Both the position numbers and the translations under genes were made by a program. Shown here piece after piece: positions 1 through 6,750 of a stretch of 7,828 nt of DNA (its first letter is position 1; every line of letters starts with the position of its first letter). Below the pieces are notes generated by a model. It had not been told where the DNA came from. It ran no database searches and worked only from the letters and a program-made list of their open reading frames with translations. This DNA is from Rhodospirillales bacterium. Its GTDB lineage: Bacteria; Pseudomonadota; Alphaproteobacteria; Rhodospirillales; Casp-alpha2. Location: positions 1 through 7,828 of the forward strand of contig JABJOR010000283.1 of the NCBI GenBank assembly GCA_018664265.1, written 5' to 3'.

Positions 1-471
1 CGCAAGCTGGAAGCCCGTGACAAAGAAGTCCGTGATCACGAGCGAGCACACGCCAGTGCCGGAGCAGCCCTCGCAAGCGCACCCAGTTATGAAATGATGG
101 TCGGCCCGGACGGACATAAATATGCCGTTGGAGGCGAAGTGAAAATTAACCTCGTAAAGGCAAAATCACCAGAAGACACCATTGAAAAAATGGAGAAGGT
201 CATTAAAGCTGCCCTTGCGCCTATTCGTCCATCAGCCGGTGACCGCCGTGTCGCTGAGGAAGCCAGACAAATACAGATGGAAGCCAAGATCGAAATAGCT
301 CGAGAAAAGGCTGAAGAGCGAAAAGAAAAGATAGATGAGCACAAAGAGGAAAGGCCCATGCCCACCTCTGCAAATTCTGATTTCACCAGCCGTGCCATGA
401 ATGCATATGACCAAGCCGCCGAGCTTAAATCTGAAAAAGGTCAAACTCACAGCCAGAATGCTGAGCTTTAA
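1..471 (+). CDS. SprA-related putative metalloprotease, C-terminal part (5' end outside window)
   Basis: The reading frame is open from base 1 and ends at TAA 469-471, giving 156 visible residues with the N-terminus missing. The visible start matches the SprA-related family: an R-D-x-E-V-R-x-H-E-x-A-H block at about residues 6-17, so HERAH (13-17) fits a zinc HExxH site. It is followed by S-Y-E, then GPDG (35-38) and YAVGGEV (41-47). After about residue 85 the protein is a charged, Glu/Lys/Arg-rich segment (90-118), probably helical, with a polar tail. ATG codons at 91 and 94 are internal methionines, because starting there would remove the HExxH motif. The physiological substrate of this family is not established to my knowledge, so protease activity is inferred from the motif. 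It converges on the cyclase operon, with 53 bp between the two stop codons. Confidence 0.8.
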   Translation, partial: RKLEARDKEVRDHERAHASAGAALASAPSYEMMVGPDGHKYAVGGEVKINLVKAKSPEDTIEKMEKVIKAALAPIRPSAGDRRVAEEARQIQMEAKIEIAREKAEERKEKIDEHKEERPMPTSANSDFTSRAMNAYDQAAELKSEKGQTHSQNAEL

Positions 472-503
472 ATTTAGCGGGCTGAATTAATTTATCACCC
501 CTG

Positions 504-519
504 CCTGATCAGGATCAGG
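504..519. other. Small hairpin between convergent genes
   Basis: CCTGAT (504-509) pairs with ATCAGG (514-519) around a 4-nt loop, and CCTGATCAGG (504-513) is itself a 10-bp palindrome. It lies between the stop codons of the SprA-like gene and the cyclase gene. Neither side has a T-run, so it is not a convincing intrinsic terminator. It may still mark the transcript ends of both genes. Confidence 0.25.
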
Positions 520-524
520 TAAAG

Positions 525-1571
525 TCATAACACTCCGTTGCATTCTACCAGCTCAACCTTGCCCTTACCTTTGACTTCAATTTGCCCCAGAGAGCGCCCT
601 TGGCATTCATCTTGAACCTGAAGCCATGCTTCATAGGTCATCACGACGGTCCCCGGCGCGCCCTGTCCGGCCATTCGAGCGGCAGTATTGACAGTATCAC
701 CCCAAACATCAAACTGGTATTTCTGGTCCCCAACAATTCCAGCGATCACAGGGCCAGCATTAATGCCAACTCTAACCTCCCAGCCGATATCGAGCGCCGC
801 TGTAGCATCCGCCATATCAAGACCACACTTTACAGCAGACAGTAAAGGGTTCGAGTTAATCCGCATCAGTCCGGCCGAAGCCATGAACTCATCACCGATG
901 GTTTTGATTTTTTCCATCCCTTGATCATTGGTAATTTTCTCAAAGGCCGTAAATAGGGATTGAAGGCCGGATACAACTTCCTCGGCATCGTGTTTTTCAC
1001 AAAATGATGTAAACCCGACAATGTCGCAAAATAAAATAGCAACATCATCATACCGACGCGGAATAACCTTGCCGGTCGCTTTTAATTCTCCTGCTGCCAG
1101 GGATGGAAGAATAACGTTCAGCAAATCATCAGATTTCTTCTTTTCAATTTTGATTTGAGACAGGTGCATGCCTTCCATATCCCGGAGACGTTTTTTCTCA
1201 AGGCTGGCGCTTACTCTGGCGCGCAGCATCACCGGATTAAATGGCTTGCGAAGATAGTCTTCAGCGCCCAGTTCAATACACTTGACGATGCTATCCATAT
1301 CTTCGACGCCAGATATCATAATGACAGGAACATCCCGCAAGCGCATATCAGACTTCATGGCTTCCAAGACGGCAATGCCATCCATCTCAGGCATTTCGAT
1401 ATCTGTCATGACCAGATCATAGCCACCCGCTCGCGCCATTTCCAAAGCTTGCGCGCCATTCTCCGCCATATCAACGTTCGTATAACCTTCTTTATTAAGG
1501 TGCCGCATGAGAAGTTTACAATTGAATTCTTCGTCATCAACAATCAGTAATTTAACAGTATCATTCGCCAT
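525..1571 (-). CDS. Response regulator receiver fused to class III adenylate cyclase
   Basis: A 348-residue cytoplasmic protein. Residues 1-122 form a CheY-like receiver: acidic pair D12/D13, phosphoacceptor D57 in TDIEMPEMDG, S87 as the Thr/Ser switch, and K109-P110. A helical linker (about 123-172) includes LLNVILPSLAAGEL, typical of the segment just before a cyclase core. Residues 175-348 are a class III nucleotide cyclase with a complete active site in one chain: metal-binding D183 (FCDIVGFT) and D227 (KTIGDEF), adenine-selecting K223 and D288, and transition-state N295 and R299 (WGDTVNTAARM). The Lys/Asp pair points to ATP, hence cAMP, rather than GTP. It would act as a homodimer gated by receiver phosphorylation (inference). 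The ATG shares its A with the TAA of the upstream gene (TAATG). AAGGAG at 1585-1590 lies 13 nt upstream, which is rather far, so translational coupling is likely. Last gene of a three-gene operon. Confidence 0.93.
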   Translation of the reverse strand: MANDTVKLLIVDDEEFNCKLLMRHLNKEGYTNVDMAENGAQALEMARAGGYDLVMTDIEMPEMDGIAVLEAMKSDMRLRDVPVIMISGVEDMDSIVKCIELGAEDYLRKPFNPVMLRARVSASLEKKRLRDMEGMHLSQIKIEKKKSDDLLNVILPSLAAGELKATGKVIPRRYDDVAILFCDIVGFTSFCEKHDAEEVVSGLQSLFTAFEKITNDQGMEKIKTIGDEFMASAGLMRINSNPLLSAVKCGLDMADATAALDIGWEVRVGINAGPVIAGIVGDQKYQFDVWGDTVNTAARMAGQGAPGTVVMTYEAWLQVQDECQGRSLGQIEVKGKGKVELVECNGVL

Positions 1572-1975
1572 TACAGCCCCAACGCTCCTTCTATAAACAT
1601 TTGAAGTTGATCAATTTTTGGAGGTTTTACGATATATCCATTGATCTTGTGGATACGGGCTTTCTGAACGTTGGAATCCGTGTCTTGCCCCGTCAGCATA
1701 AGTATGGGGATATCCTTATACTGTGGTACAGCACCATATCGGACACGCCGAACAAGCTCATAGCCATCCATTTCCGGCATTTCAATATCAGTGATAATCA
1801 AATCAATCTTGTTTTCGCTATCTTCCAATACAGTCAGAGCGTCAGTACCATTTTCCGCCTCCAACACACTGGTAATTCCAATTTTTTGGAGAATTCGGGA
1901 GACAAAACGTAGAGAAAACGCCTCATCCTCGACAACCAAAACAATTACTGAACTCAATCCACTTGCCGTACTCAT
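1571..1975 (-). CDS. Single-domain CheY-like response regulator
   Basis: A 134-residue protein that is only a receiver domain. Visible key residues are the acidic E16/D17, phosphoacceptor D63 in TDIEMPEMDG, T95 in LTG, and K117-P118. No DNA-binding, enzymatic or other output region follows; the chain ends about 15 residues after the conserved lysine. It should therefore act by protein-protein contact or as a phosphate carrier or sink. The ten residues around D63 are identical to those around D57 of the downstream receiver-cyclase. The GAV and LTG-x-x-x-D-x-N stretches are shared with the upstream receiver, suggesting local duplication. The start is supported by AAGGG at 1984-1988, 8 nt before the ATG. 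It lies 27 bp after the upstream receiver gene and overlaps the next gene by 1 bp, so it is the middle gene of an operon. A cognate kinase is not visible. Confidence 0.93.
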   Translation of the reverse strand: MSTASGLSSVIVLVVEDEAFSLRFVSRILQKIGITSVLEAENGTDALTVLEDSENKIDLIITDIEMPEMDGYELVRRVRYGAVPQYKDIPILMLTGQDTDSNVQKARIHKINGYIVKPPKIDQLQMFIEGALGL

Positions 1976-2002
1976 CTAAGCATCCCTTGGCTATTTGTAT
2001 AT

Positions 2003-2446
2003 TTATTTTCTACGCAGTCGCGACGAATCGATAGGGTTGCCCGTCAATGAAGCAACAACTTTTGCCTCCAGATCATTTCGGGAGACCGGCTTGGTCAAAA
2101 ACCCGTGAATGCCCAACATAACGGCTTCATAGATGTTATCTTCGTCAGAATGACCGGTCAGGATAATAACGGGTGTATCTGAGAACTCCTTAACAGCCCC
2201 CTTGCGCAGTGTTTTCAAAAATTCAAGGCCATTTAGATCCGGCATTTCAAGATCACAAATTATAAAATCAAAACCACGTTTGCTTTCTTGAAGCTTTTTT
2301 ACGCCATGCAAACCGTTTTCTGCCTCTACAACACCTTTAATACCTATATCAAACAACAACCGGATAATAAGTTTCCGAATAAAGGGTTCATCATCAATCA
2401 ACAAAACTCTGGTTGATGTATAATCGTATTGATTGTAGCCCGTCAT
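2003..2446 (-). CDS. Single-domain CheY-like response regulator, first gene of operon
   Basis: A 147-residue receiver-only protein. Acidic residues are D18/D19, the phosphoacceptor is D65 (CDLEMPDLNG), the switch residue is T97 (ILTGHSDEDN), and the conserved lysine is K119 followed by P120. A short N-terminal extension of about 12 residues and a basic tail ending R-L-R-R-K flank the fold; no output domain is present. It resembles the next gene (ENG near residue 43, the GAV stretch, LTG followed by acidic residues and Asn), so the two look like tandem paralogues. AAGGA at 2457-2461 lies 10 nt before the ATG. The gene is preceded by an inverted repeat that overlaps a promoter-like element, so it is probably the first gene of the receiver-receiver-cyclase transcript. 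Cognate kinase and physiological output are unknown. Confidence 0.92.
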   Translation of the reverse strand: MTGYNQYDYTSTRVLLIDDEPFIRKLIIRLLFDIGIKGVVEAENGLHGVKKLQESKRGFDFIICDLEMPDLNGLEFLKTLRKGAVKEFSDTPVIILTGHSDEDNIYEAVMLGIHGFLTKPVSRNDLEAKVVASLTGNPIDSSRLRRK

Positions 2447-2498
2447 CGTACTCGTTTCCTTTTCTAGCGCCCTTAAAACGCAAGCTCCTTAACTGTAT

Positions 2499-2531
2499 CA
2501 ATCTGTGAATTATACCATAATTCACAGATTG
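2499..2531. promoter_or_regulatory. Perfect 15-bp inverted repeat, candidate operator of the receiver/cyclase operon
   Basis: Bases 2499-2513 are the exact reverse complement of 2517-2531, with only ACC (2514-2516) between them; the core half-site is CTGTGAATTAT. It lies 52 bp before the start codon of the first receiver gene. No T-run follows the arms on either strand, which argues against an intrinsic terminator. The length and perfect symmetry suit a dimeric DNA-binding regulator. The regulator is unknown. Confidence 0.55.
2509..2517 (-). promoter_or_regulatory. Extended -10 promoter element (TGGTATAAT) for the receiver/cyclase operon
   Basis: Read on the minus strand, the centre of the inverted repeat spells TGGTATAAT: a perfect TATAAT (2509-2514) with a TGn extension. 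Transcription would start near 2502, giving a leader of about 55 nt. No good TTGACA-like -35 lies 16-18 bp upstream (the sequence there is AAGAGG), consistent with an extended -10 promoter or one needing an activator. A protein bound to the surrounding palindrome would cover this -10. Confidence 0.45.
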
Positions 2532-2593
2532 CCTCTTCAGTCTTTTATATCGCAAAAGAATGCCCCCATCCAGCAAGAGAGTGAATGCTGCAT

Positions 2594-2630
2594 AAAAAAA
2601 ATTGGTCAGGGTTTAGGTGCGCCCAAACCC
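2594..2630 (-). terminator. Probable rho-independent terminator, minus strand
   Basis: On the minus strand GGGTTTGGG pairs with CCTAAACCC around a CGCA loop (2609-2630; nine pairs including one G-U). An outer ATTG/CAAT pairing, with a small bulge, brings the stem down to a run of eight T (2594-2601). It could end read-through transcripts from the tRNA-Arg gene, whose 3' end is about 255 bp upstream, or an unrecognised small transcript in between. It lies upstream of the receiver operon promoter and would insulate it. Confidence 0.5.
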
Positions 2631-2795
2631 AATCAACATCAGTGCCGCAAACGGTTTCCGGGGAATATCTTTTGTTAATAACAGTCTTTCACCTCAGGCA
2701 TTTTTTGTTCTTTTTGATAGATGGATATAAATCTACAGATTACCAAAAGATATTATCAGATAGTTTCAGATTTAATAAGTATTTATCGCGTCATA

Positions 2796-2831
2796 ATTGA
2801 TATTCAGGATAGAGGTCGATATCAATCCTGA
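2796..2831. repeat. Two overlapping, mutually exclusive inverted repeats
   Basis: ATTGATAT (2796-2803) is the reverse complement of ATATCAAT (2819-2826). TCAGGAT (2804-2810) is the reverse complement of ATCCTGA (2825-2831). The two pairs interleave and overlap at 2825-2826, so only one stem can form fully. No T-run follows either. They lie downstream of the tRNA on its transcribed strand. Function unknown. Confidence 0.35.
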
Positions 2832-2884
2832 TAGCGCCTGCCGATATATCCAGCCCATGTCACAAGAATAGAACCTTATGGAAA

Positions 2885-2961
2885 TGGTGCGCCCGACAGG
2901 ATTCGAACCTGTGACCCCCAGATTAGGAATCTGGTGCTCTATCCTACTGAGCTACGGGCGC
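2885..2961 (-). tRNA. tRNA-Arg (anticodon CCT)
   Basis: A complete 77-nt cloverleaf on the minus strand: acceptor stem GCGCCCG/CGGGCGC, D stem GCTC/GAGC, anticodon stem CCAGA/TCTGG with loop TTCCTAA, variable region GGGTC, T stem ACAGG/CCTGT with loop TTCGAAT, discriminator A, and CCA encoded in the DNA. The anticodon CCT reads AGG, hence arginine. All stems pair fully, so the gene looks functional. It sits between the divergent sixA-like gene and the receiver operon. Confidence 0.97.
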
Positions 2962-2980
2962 CCTGGGAAATACTGCATGA

Positions 2981-3009
2981 TATATCCCACAGATCATATG
3001 GAGCTGCAA
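2981..3009 (-). promoter_or_regulatory. Possible promoter of tRNA-Arg
   Basis: Minus strand: TTGCAG (3004-3009) as -35, a 17-bp spacer, then GATATA (2981-2986) as -10, about 20 bp before the mature tRNA 5' end. Matches to the sigma-70 consensus are only partial; the position is what makes it plausible. Confidence 0.3.
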
Positions 3010-3050
3010 TATAAACCACTCATGTTACAAAATTCTGATACATTTTATTG

Positions 3051-3079
3051 TTGAACTCTGAAATTACAGGTAGCATAAG
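3051..3079 (+). promoter_or_regulatory. Possible promoter of the SixA-type gene
   Basis: TTGAAC (3051-3056), 17-bp spacer, CATAAG (3074-3079); each box matches four of six consensus bases. A start near 3086 would leave a leader of about 58 nt. Weak evidence, supported mainly by spacing and location. Confidence 0.28.
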
Positions 3080-3131
3080 ATTGTAATTTTTGTGATAAAT
3101 TTCACTAACGACCCGTTTATAGTCAACCTCC

Positions 3132-3137
3132 GGGGGA
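3132..3137 (+). promoter_or_regulatory. Ribosome binding site fixing a TTG start
   Basis: GGGGGA lies 6 nt before TTG 3144-3146. There is no in-frame ATG between the upstream sequence and the catalytic RHA motif at codons 8-10, so this site, together with the motif, decides the TTG start. Confidence 0.6.
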
Positions 3138-3143
3138 TATTTA

Positions 3144-3647
3144 TTGAACACTCTCTATTTGTTAAGACATGCCCACGCAGGAATGGCTGGTCCCGGATTG
3201 ACAGACAAAGATCGCACCCTGACAGATCGGGGGCTGGATGCTTGTCAGTCCATTGCCGGGCAACTGAAAGATGATTCTATCCAGCCCAGACTTATTCTTT
3301 GTTCAACAGCGGTGCGTACCAGACAAACTCTGGATGCCATATCTCATATTTGGCAAGAAACACCCGAAATTGTATTCGTCGACTCGATTTATGAATCCCG
3401 GTTTGAAGACATTCGCGCCTCGATAGCCAAATACTCTGACCAACACAAAGAAATTATGGTTATTGGGCATAACCCTGGCCTTCAGGACCTGTCCCTCTAT
3501 CTTGGCAACACGCCGGGGGCAGCACCCTATCAGGATGCGCTAAGAGACTTTTCGCCGGGCAACATGGCGAAGCTATATTGCGACGATGATCCCTGGATCG
3601 ATATAACACCGGGCAAATTTACATTTTTAAAAATTTATCGCCCTTAA
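3144..3647 (+). CDS. sixA: SixA-type phosphohistidine phosphatase (histidine phosphatase superfamily)
   Basis: A 167-residue cytoplasmic protein, close to the usual SixA length of about 160. The catalytic set of the histidine phosphatase superfamily is present: R8-H9 in LLRHAHA (H9 the phosphorylated nucleophile), the second arginine in CSTAVRTRQT (R58 or R60), acidic E84, and H109 in VIGHNPGL. The short chain without the large insertion of phosphoglycerate mutases and the LTDRG and CSTAVRTRQT blocks fit the SixA group, which removes phosphate from histidine of phosphotransfer (HPt) domains in phosphorelays. The substrate here is inferred, and family members can act on other phospho-compounds. 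The start is TTG with GGGGGA 6 nt upstream; the next in-frame methionine (M14) would lose the RH motif. It is divergent from the tRNA and receiver operon, and converges on the chemoreceptor gene across a shared terminator. Confidence 0.88.
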   Translation: MNTLYLLRHAHAGMAGPGLTDKDRTLTDRGLDACQSIAGQLKDDSIQPRLILCSTAVRTRQTLDAISHIWQETPEIVFVDSIYESRFEDIRASIAKYSDQHKEIMVIGHNPGLQDLSLYLGNTPGAAPYQDALRDFSPGNMAKLYCDDDPWIDITPGKFTFLKIYRP

Positions 3648-3679
3648 ACCAGATAGGCCTCATAAGATAATCCCATAGA

Positions 3680-3713
3680 AAAAGGCCCGGCAAGATAACT
3701 TGTCGGGCCTTTT
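3680..3713. terminator. Bidirectional rho-independent terminator
   Basis: A long stem: 3680-3694 pairs with 3699-3713 around ATAA, GC-rich in the middle (GGCCCGGC/GTCGGGCC), with a G-T wobble on plus that becomes C-A on minus. It ends in TTTT on the plus strand and a run of five T on the minus strand. It serves both the SixA-type gene and the convergent chemoreceptor gene. Confidence 0.88.
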
Positions 3714-3735
3714 ATTCAGGTCATATTCAGACAGG

Positions 3736-6687
3736 TCAACCGGCTCTGATCTCTGCCAGGAATTTCTCAACCTCTGTTTTAAGAATACTGGATTCTTGTT
3801 CAAGACCACCCGCTGCCGTTAGAATTTGGGTTGCCGCTGCTCCTGTTTCGCCTGCAGCTTGAGTGACACCTTGAATATTCACAGCTACTTCACGTGTCCC
3901 TGATGCTGCTTGTTCAACATTACGGGCAATTTCAGAAGTCGCTGCTGTTTGCTCTTCCACAGCGGCTGAAATCGACATAGACGTTTCATCAACTTCGGTG
4001 ATGGTCTTGCTGATTTCTCCGATTGCTCTGGCAGCTTCGTTCGTAATTTTTTGAACATCGTTAATCTGGCTACCGATTTCTTCGGTTGCCCTGGCAGTCT
4101 GGTTGGCAAGATTTTTTACTTCAGAAGCAACGACGGCAAAGCCTTTACCCGCATCACCTGCGCGGGCGGCTTCAATAGTAGCATTCAGCGCCAACAAATT
4201 CGTCTGTTCTGCAATGTCTGTAATCAGGCTGACAACTTCACTAATCTTGGCGACAGAATCAACCATCGTATCAACAGTCGTTTTGGTTGTAGCCGCTTGA
4301 TCAGCAGCATTGTCAGCAATGGTCTGCGCACGGTGCACATGTTCACTGATTTCCACTTCAGAAGTGGAAAGTTCTTCAGCAGCTGAAGCAACGGTCTGAA
4401 CGTTGGCAGATGCCTGTTCTGAGGCCGCAGCAACCGTGTTTGCCTGAACATTTGCCTGCTCAGCCGTAGCTGAAAGTGAGTTAGCAGAAGCATTTAATTC
4501 AGTCGCAGATGAATTTACGCTTTCAATGATGTGGCTGACACTACCTTCAAAGTTATCCGCCATTTCAAACATCAGGCGTTTGCGTTCAACAGCCCTTTGT
4601 TTCTTTTCTTCTTCTTCTCTTACTCTCTCTGCTTCTTGACGGTCACGCGCATCCTGTTCAGCCTGCCTTGCAGCAGCTTCATCCTTTTCTTTCTGAGCAG
4701 CCTGTTCAGCTTCCAATTCACGAATTTTGATAAGCTCATCTTTAAAATGACTGACAGAAGTAATCATTTCACCCACTTCATCGTGTCTACCCGAGGCAGG
4801 GACATCAACTTCCAAATTATTCTTTGCCAGTTCTCCCATAATACCCGTTAAGGAAACGAGTGGATTGGCGACACTGCTGCCCATTAACCAACCGACAAAG
4901 GCAATAACAACAACACCAATAACTCCGATAATCAGCATCAGAGATTGCATATCAAAGACCGCTTCAAATGCTTCTGCCTCATCAATTTCGGCAATCATTG
5001 CCCAGGTTGTATTGCCAACCTGCAATGGTGCGTAGGAAGACAATACAGAATTACCATTATAATCCGTGATTATCCTGGAACCTGTATTACCAGCCAATGC
5101 TTCAATAACAGCTTCTGTCCCTACAGATCCCTTCGCAGGGTTTGCAAATGACGCAACGACAGAGTGATTTTCAGGATCCAGGAACGAATCTGAACGCATC
5201 AGATGATCTGAACCTACAAGATATGTTTCGCCTGTTTCACCCATGCCGTCACGTTGCTGCATGACCTCATTGATTGATTCAAGCGATAACTGCAGAGCGA
5301 CAACCATTTCCGTTTCATTATCTTCCGGATGAATAATCGGGGCTCCGACAAAGGATGCAGGTGCGTCATTGGAGGGTGCATAAGGTGCAAAGTCCGCCAT
5401 GGCATATTTATTGGTCTTGAATATCTCACGGGCCATTTCACCAAGATTTGAATCTTTGTACTTTCCACTGATGATATTGGTCTGATAATCCGGCTCACGG
5501 AAGGCTGTATAGAAGATGTAGCCATCTGGCAAAATTAAAAACAAATCATAATAACCATATGCATCTACATATTTCTTATAGAACTCTTCACCTTTCGGAT
5601 CGACAGGTACAAAAGCTTCGGCAACATCAATTTCTGCAAGCAACGCCCATGTGATCCCAAACAGATCAATTGACGTATAGGATGAGAGAACCGGGTTACC
5701 GTTATAATCGGTAATAATGTCAGAGCCACTTTCACCTTTCAGAGCTAAACGGACAGCTTCTGTATCTGCAGTCCCTTTTGATGGATCAGCAAATGATGCC
5801 TCTACTGTGTGATATTTTGGATCGAGGAATGAATCTGAACGCATCAACATATCCGGTCCAACAAGGTATGTTTCACCTGTTTTTCCCAAGCCCGCACGCT
5901 CGCTCATAATTTTATTGATTTTACTAAGAGGAATTTGGAAAGCAACAACACCAGCAGGGCTGCCAAATCTGTCCTCGACAATACCGGCAATAAACGATGC
6001 AGGAGCATTACCCGAAGGAGCATATGGGCTCATATCAGCAAAACCCAAAGTTTCTGCATCATTTGCCGCTATTGTATTATTGAAAGCTGTGGCCAGACCC
6101 GAATCCTTCAAAGAGCCGTTGATTAAATTTTCACCAAGATCTGACTCAGCCGTAACACTATAGACGACATCACCATCAAGAGAGATCATGAAGATATCAT
6201 AGTAACCATTTTCCTCCAGATTTTCGGTCAGCCATGAATGATATTTCTTATTTACATCATTCCAGTCAGCACCCCCGACTTTACCGCCACCAGCGCCAAA
6301 GGCCATTTGATAATCATGAAGTGCATCAGCCGTAAGAGGAGTATCCTTTAAAGCATGAACCGCGCCAGCCAATTGCTCTGTGAAATATCGGTTTATGGAA
6401 TGAGCTTTTGCTTCCTTAATCGCATCAAGCTTATAAAAAGCTTCCGTCATCATGGATGTTGCTGTTTCTGCAAGCACCATGGTATCCCCACGACGTTCAT
6501 TATAAAATTTCTCAATCTGGGCTTTTTTGATGCCACGAACACCTTCAAGCTGATTGAAAGCCGCTTTGGATAAAGCACCGTTGCTTTCCATGAGAGATAT
6601 TGCACCAATCGCCACAAATGGCAGAAGGCCAACCAGCAAGAAAACAAAAATTAACTTTTGTTTTAATTTAAAATTTAGGCTTTTCAT
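3736..6687 (-). CDS. Methyl-accepting chemotaxis protein with duplicated periplasmic sensor
   Basis: A 983-residue inner-membrane chemoreceptor from the chosen start. Order: basic N-terminus, membrane helix 12-33, long periplasmic region 34-579, membrane helix 582-602, HAMP (about 603-655), charged Glu/Lys/Arg linker (656-706), and cytoplasmic signalling domain (707-983) with hairpin tip [20 protein letters not shown] (825-844), which binds CheA and CheW. The periplasmic part holds two copies of one Cache-like module (161-359 and 378-574), sharing GYYD, YAPS-x-x-[22 protein letters not shown] and DYNGN-x-VLSSY; the ligand is unknown. No C-terminal CheR-tethering pentapeptide is seen (ends FLAEIRAG). 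ATG at 6687 is preferred because AGGGGAAG (6692-6699) lies just upstream and a normal signal-anchor follows. An in-frame ATG at 6744 would add 19 polar residues, has no ribosome site and sits in a palindrome. Monocistronic, ending at the shared terminator. Confidence 0.95.
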   Translation of the reverse strand: MKSLNFKLKQKLIFVFLLVGLLPFVAIGAISLMESNGALSKAAFNQLEGVRGIKKAQIEKFYNERRGDTMVLAETATSMMTEAFYKLDAIKEAKAHSINRYFTEQLAGAVHALKDTPLTADALHDYQMAFGAGGGKVGGADWNDVNKKYHSWLTENLEENGYYDIFMISLDGDVVYSVTAESDLGENLINGSLKDSGLATAFNNTIAANDAETLGFADMSPYAPSGNAPASFIAGIVEDRFGSPAGVVAFQIPLSKINKIMSERAGLGKTGETYLVGPDMLMRSDSFLDPKYHTVEASFADPSKGTADTEAVRLALKGESGSDIITDYNGNPVLSSYTSIDLFGITWALLAEIDVAEAFVPVDPKGEEFYKKYVDAYGYYDLFLILPDGYIFYTAFREPDYQTNIISGKYKDSNLGEMAREIFKTNKYAMADFAPYAPSNDAPASFVGAPIIHPEDNETEMVVALQLSLESINEVMQQRDGMGETGETYLVGSDHLMRSDSFLDPENHSVVASFANPAKGSVGTEAVIEALAGNTGSRIITDYNGNSVLSSYAPLQVGNTTWAMIAEIDEAEAFEAVFDMQSLMLIIGVIGVVVIAFVGWLMGSSVANPLVSLTGIMGELAKNNLEVDVPASGRHDEVGEMITSVSHFKDELIKIRELEAEQAAQKEKDEAAARQAEQDARDRQEAERVREEEEKKQRAVERKRLMFEMADNFEGSVSHIIESVNSSATELNASANSLSATAEQANVQANTVAAASEQASANVQTVASAAEELSTSEVEISEHVHRAQTIADNAADQAATTKTTVDTMVDSVAKISEVVSLITDIAEQTNLLALNATIEAARAGDAGKGFAVVASEVKNLANQTARATEEIGSQINDVQKITNEAARAIGEISKTITEVDETSMSISAAVEEQTAATSEIARNVEQAASGTREVAVNIQGVTQAAGETGAAATQILTAAGGLEQESSILKTEVEKFLAEIRAG
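4966..6207 (-). repeat. Tandem duplication of the sensor module within the chemoreceptor gene
   Basis: Copy A spans about 6207-5611 and copy B about 5556-4966, with starts 217 codons apart. Both run from GYYD(I/L)F to a final AEAF, in the same block order. Similarity is clear in protein but well diverged in DNA, so the duplication is not recent. Each copy contains the TGETYLVG and MRSDSFLDP signatures. Confidence 0.85.
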
Positions 6688-6691
6688 GATT

Positions 6692-6699
6692 CTTCCCCT
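6692..6699 (-). promoter_or_regulatory. Ribosome binding site that sets the chemoreceptor start
   Basis: AGGGGAAG on the minus strand; its GGGGA core is 6 nt before ATG 6687-6685. It supports this start over the upstream in-frame ATG at 6744. Confidence 0.65.
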
Positions 6700-6737
6700 A
6701 GGAGTACCTGCTGATAAAAGGCTCGACGAACCCCCGT

Positions 6738-6750
6738 ATATCAATGATAT
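6738..6750. repeat. Short palindrome upstream of the chemoreceptor gene
   Basis: ATATCA and TGATAT flank a single A, a 13-bp near-perfect dyad about 50 bp before the chosen start codon. It could be a small operator, but AT-rich palindromes this short arise easily by chance. Confidence 0.25.

Larger units (their letters stand above)
2532..2884. other. Intergenic stretch without a supported gene
   Basis: About 350 bp between the operon promoter and the tRNA. It is AT-rich, especially at 2690-2800. Short open frames on both strands lack a ribosome site or recognisable protein character. It contains the minus-strand terminator-like hairpin at 2594-2630 and two overlapping inverted repeats at 2796-2831, both listed separately. 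Nothing else could be assigned. Confidence 0.5.

Noticed and set aside
504..519. Intrinsic terminator between the SprA-like and cyclase genes
   Set aside because: The stem is only 6 bp and no T-run follows on either strand; kept only as a hairpin.
2504..2526. CRP-like site (TGTGA ... TCACA) in the operon promoter
   Set aside because: The half-sites are 13 bp apart instead of 6, so it is not a standard CRP/FNR site.
2613..2693. Short minus-strand open stretch with protein-like wording (ends in L-M-L-I-G-F-G-R-T before TAA)
   Set aside because: Only about 26 codons, bounded by a stop just upstream, with no start codon near a ribosome site. It could be a gene remnant, but nothing supports that.
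2585..2800. Plus-strand open frame of 71 codons in the tRNA-operon gap
   Set aside because: No clear ribosome site, unusual composition, no recognisable domain, and it overlaps the terminator-like hairpin in its first codons.
6688..6744. N-terminal extension of the chemoreceptor to ATG 6744
   Set aside because: The 19 added residues are polar and precede the signal anchor; no ribosome site is present there, whereas the ATG at 6687 has one.
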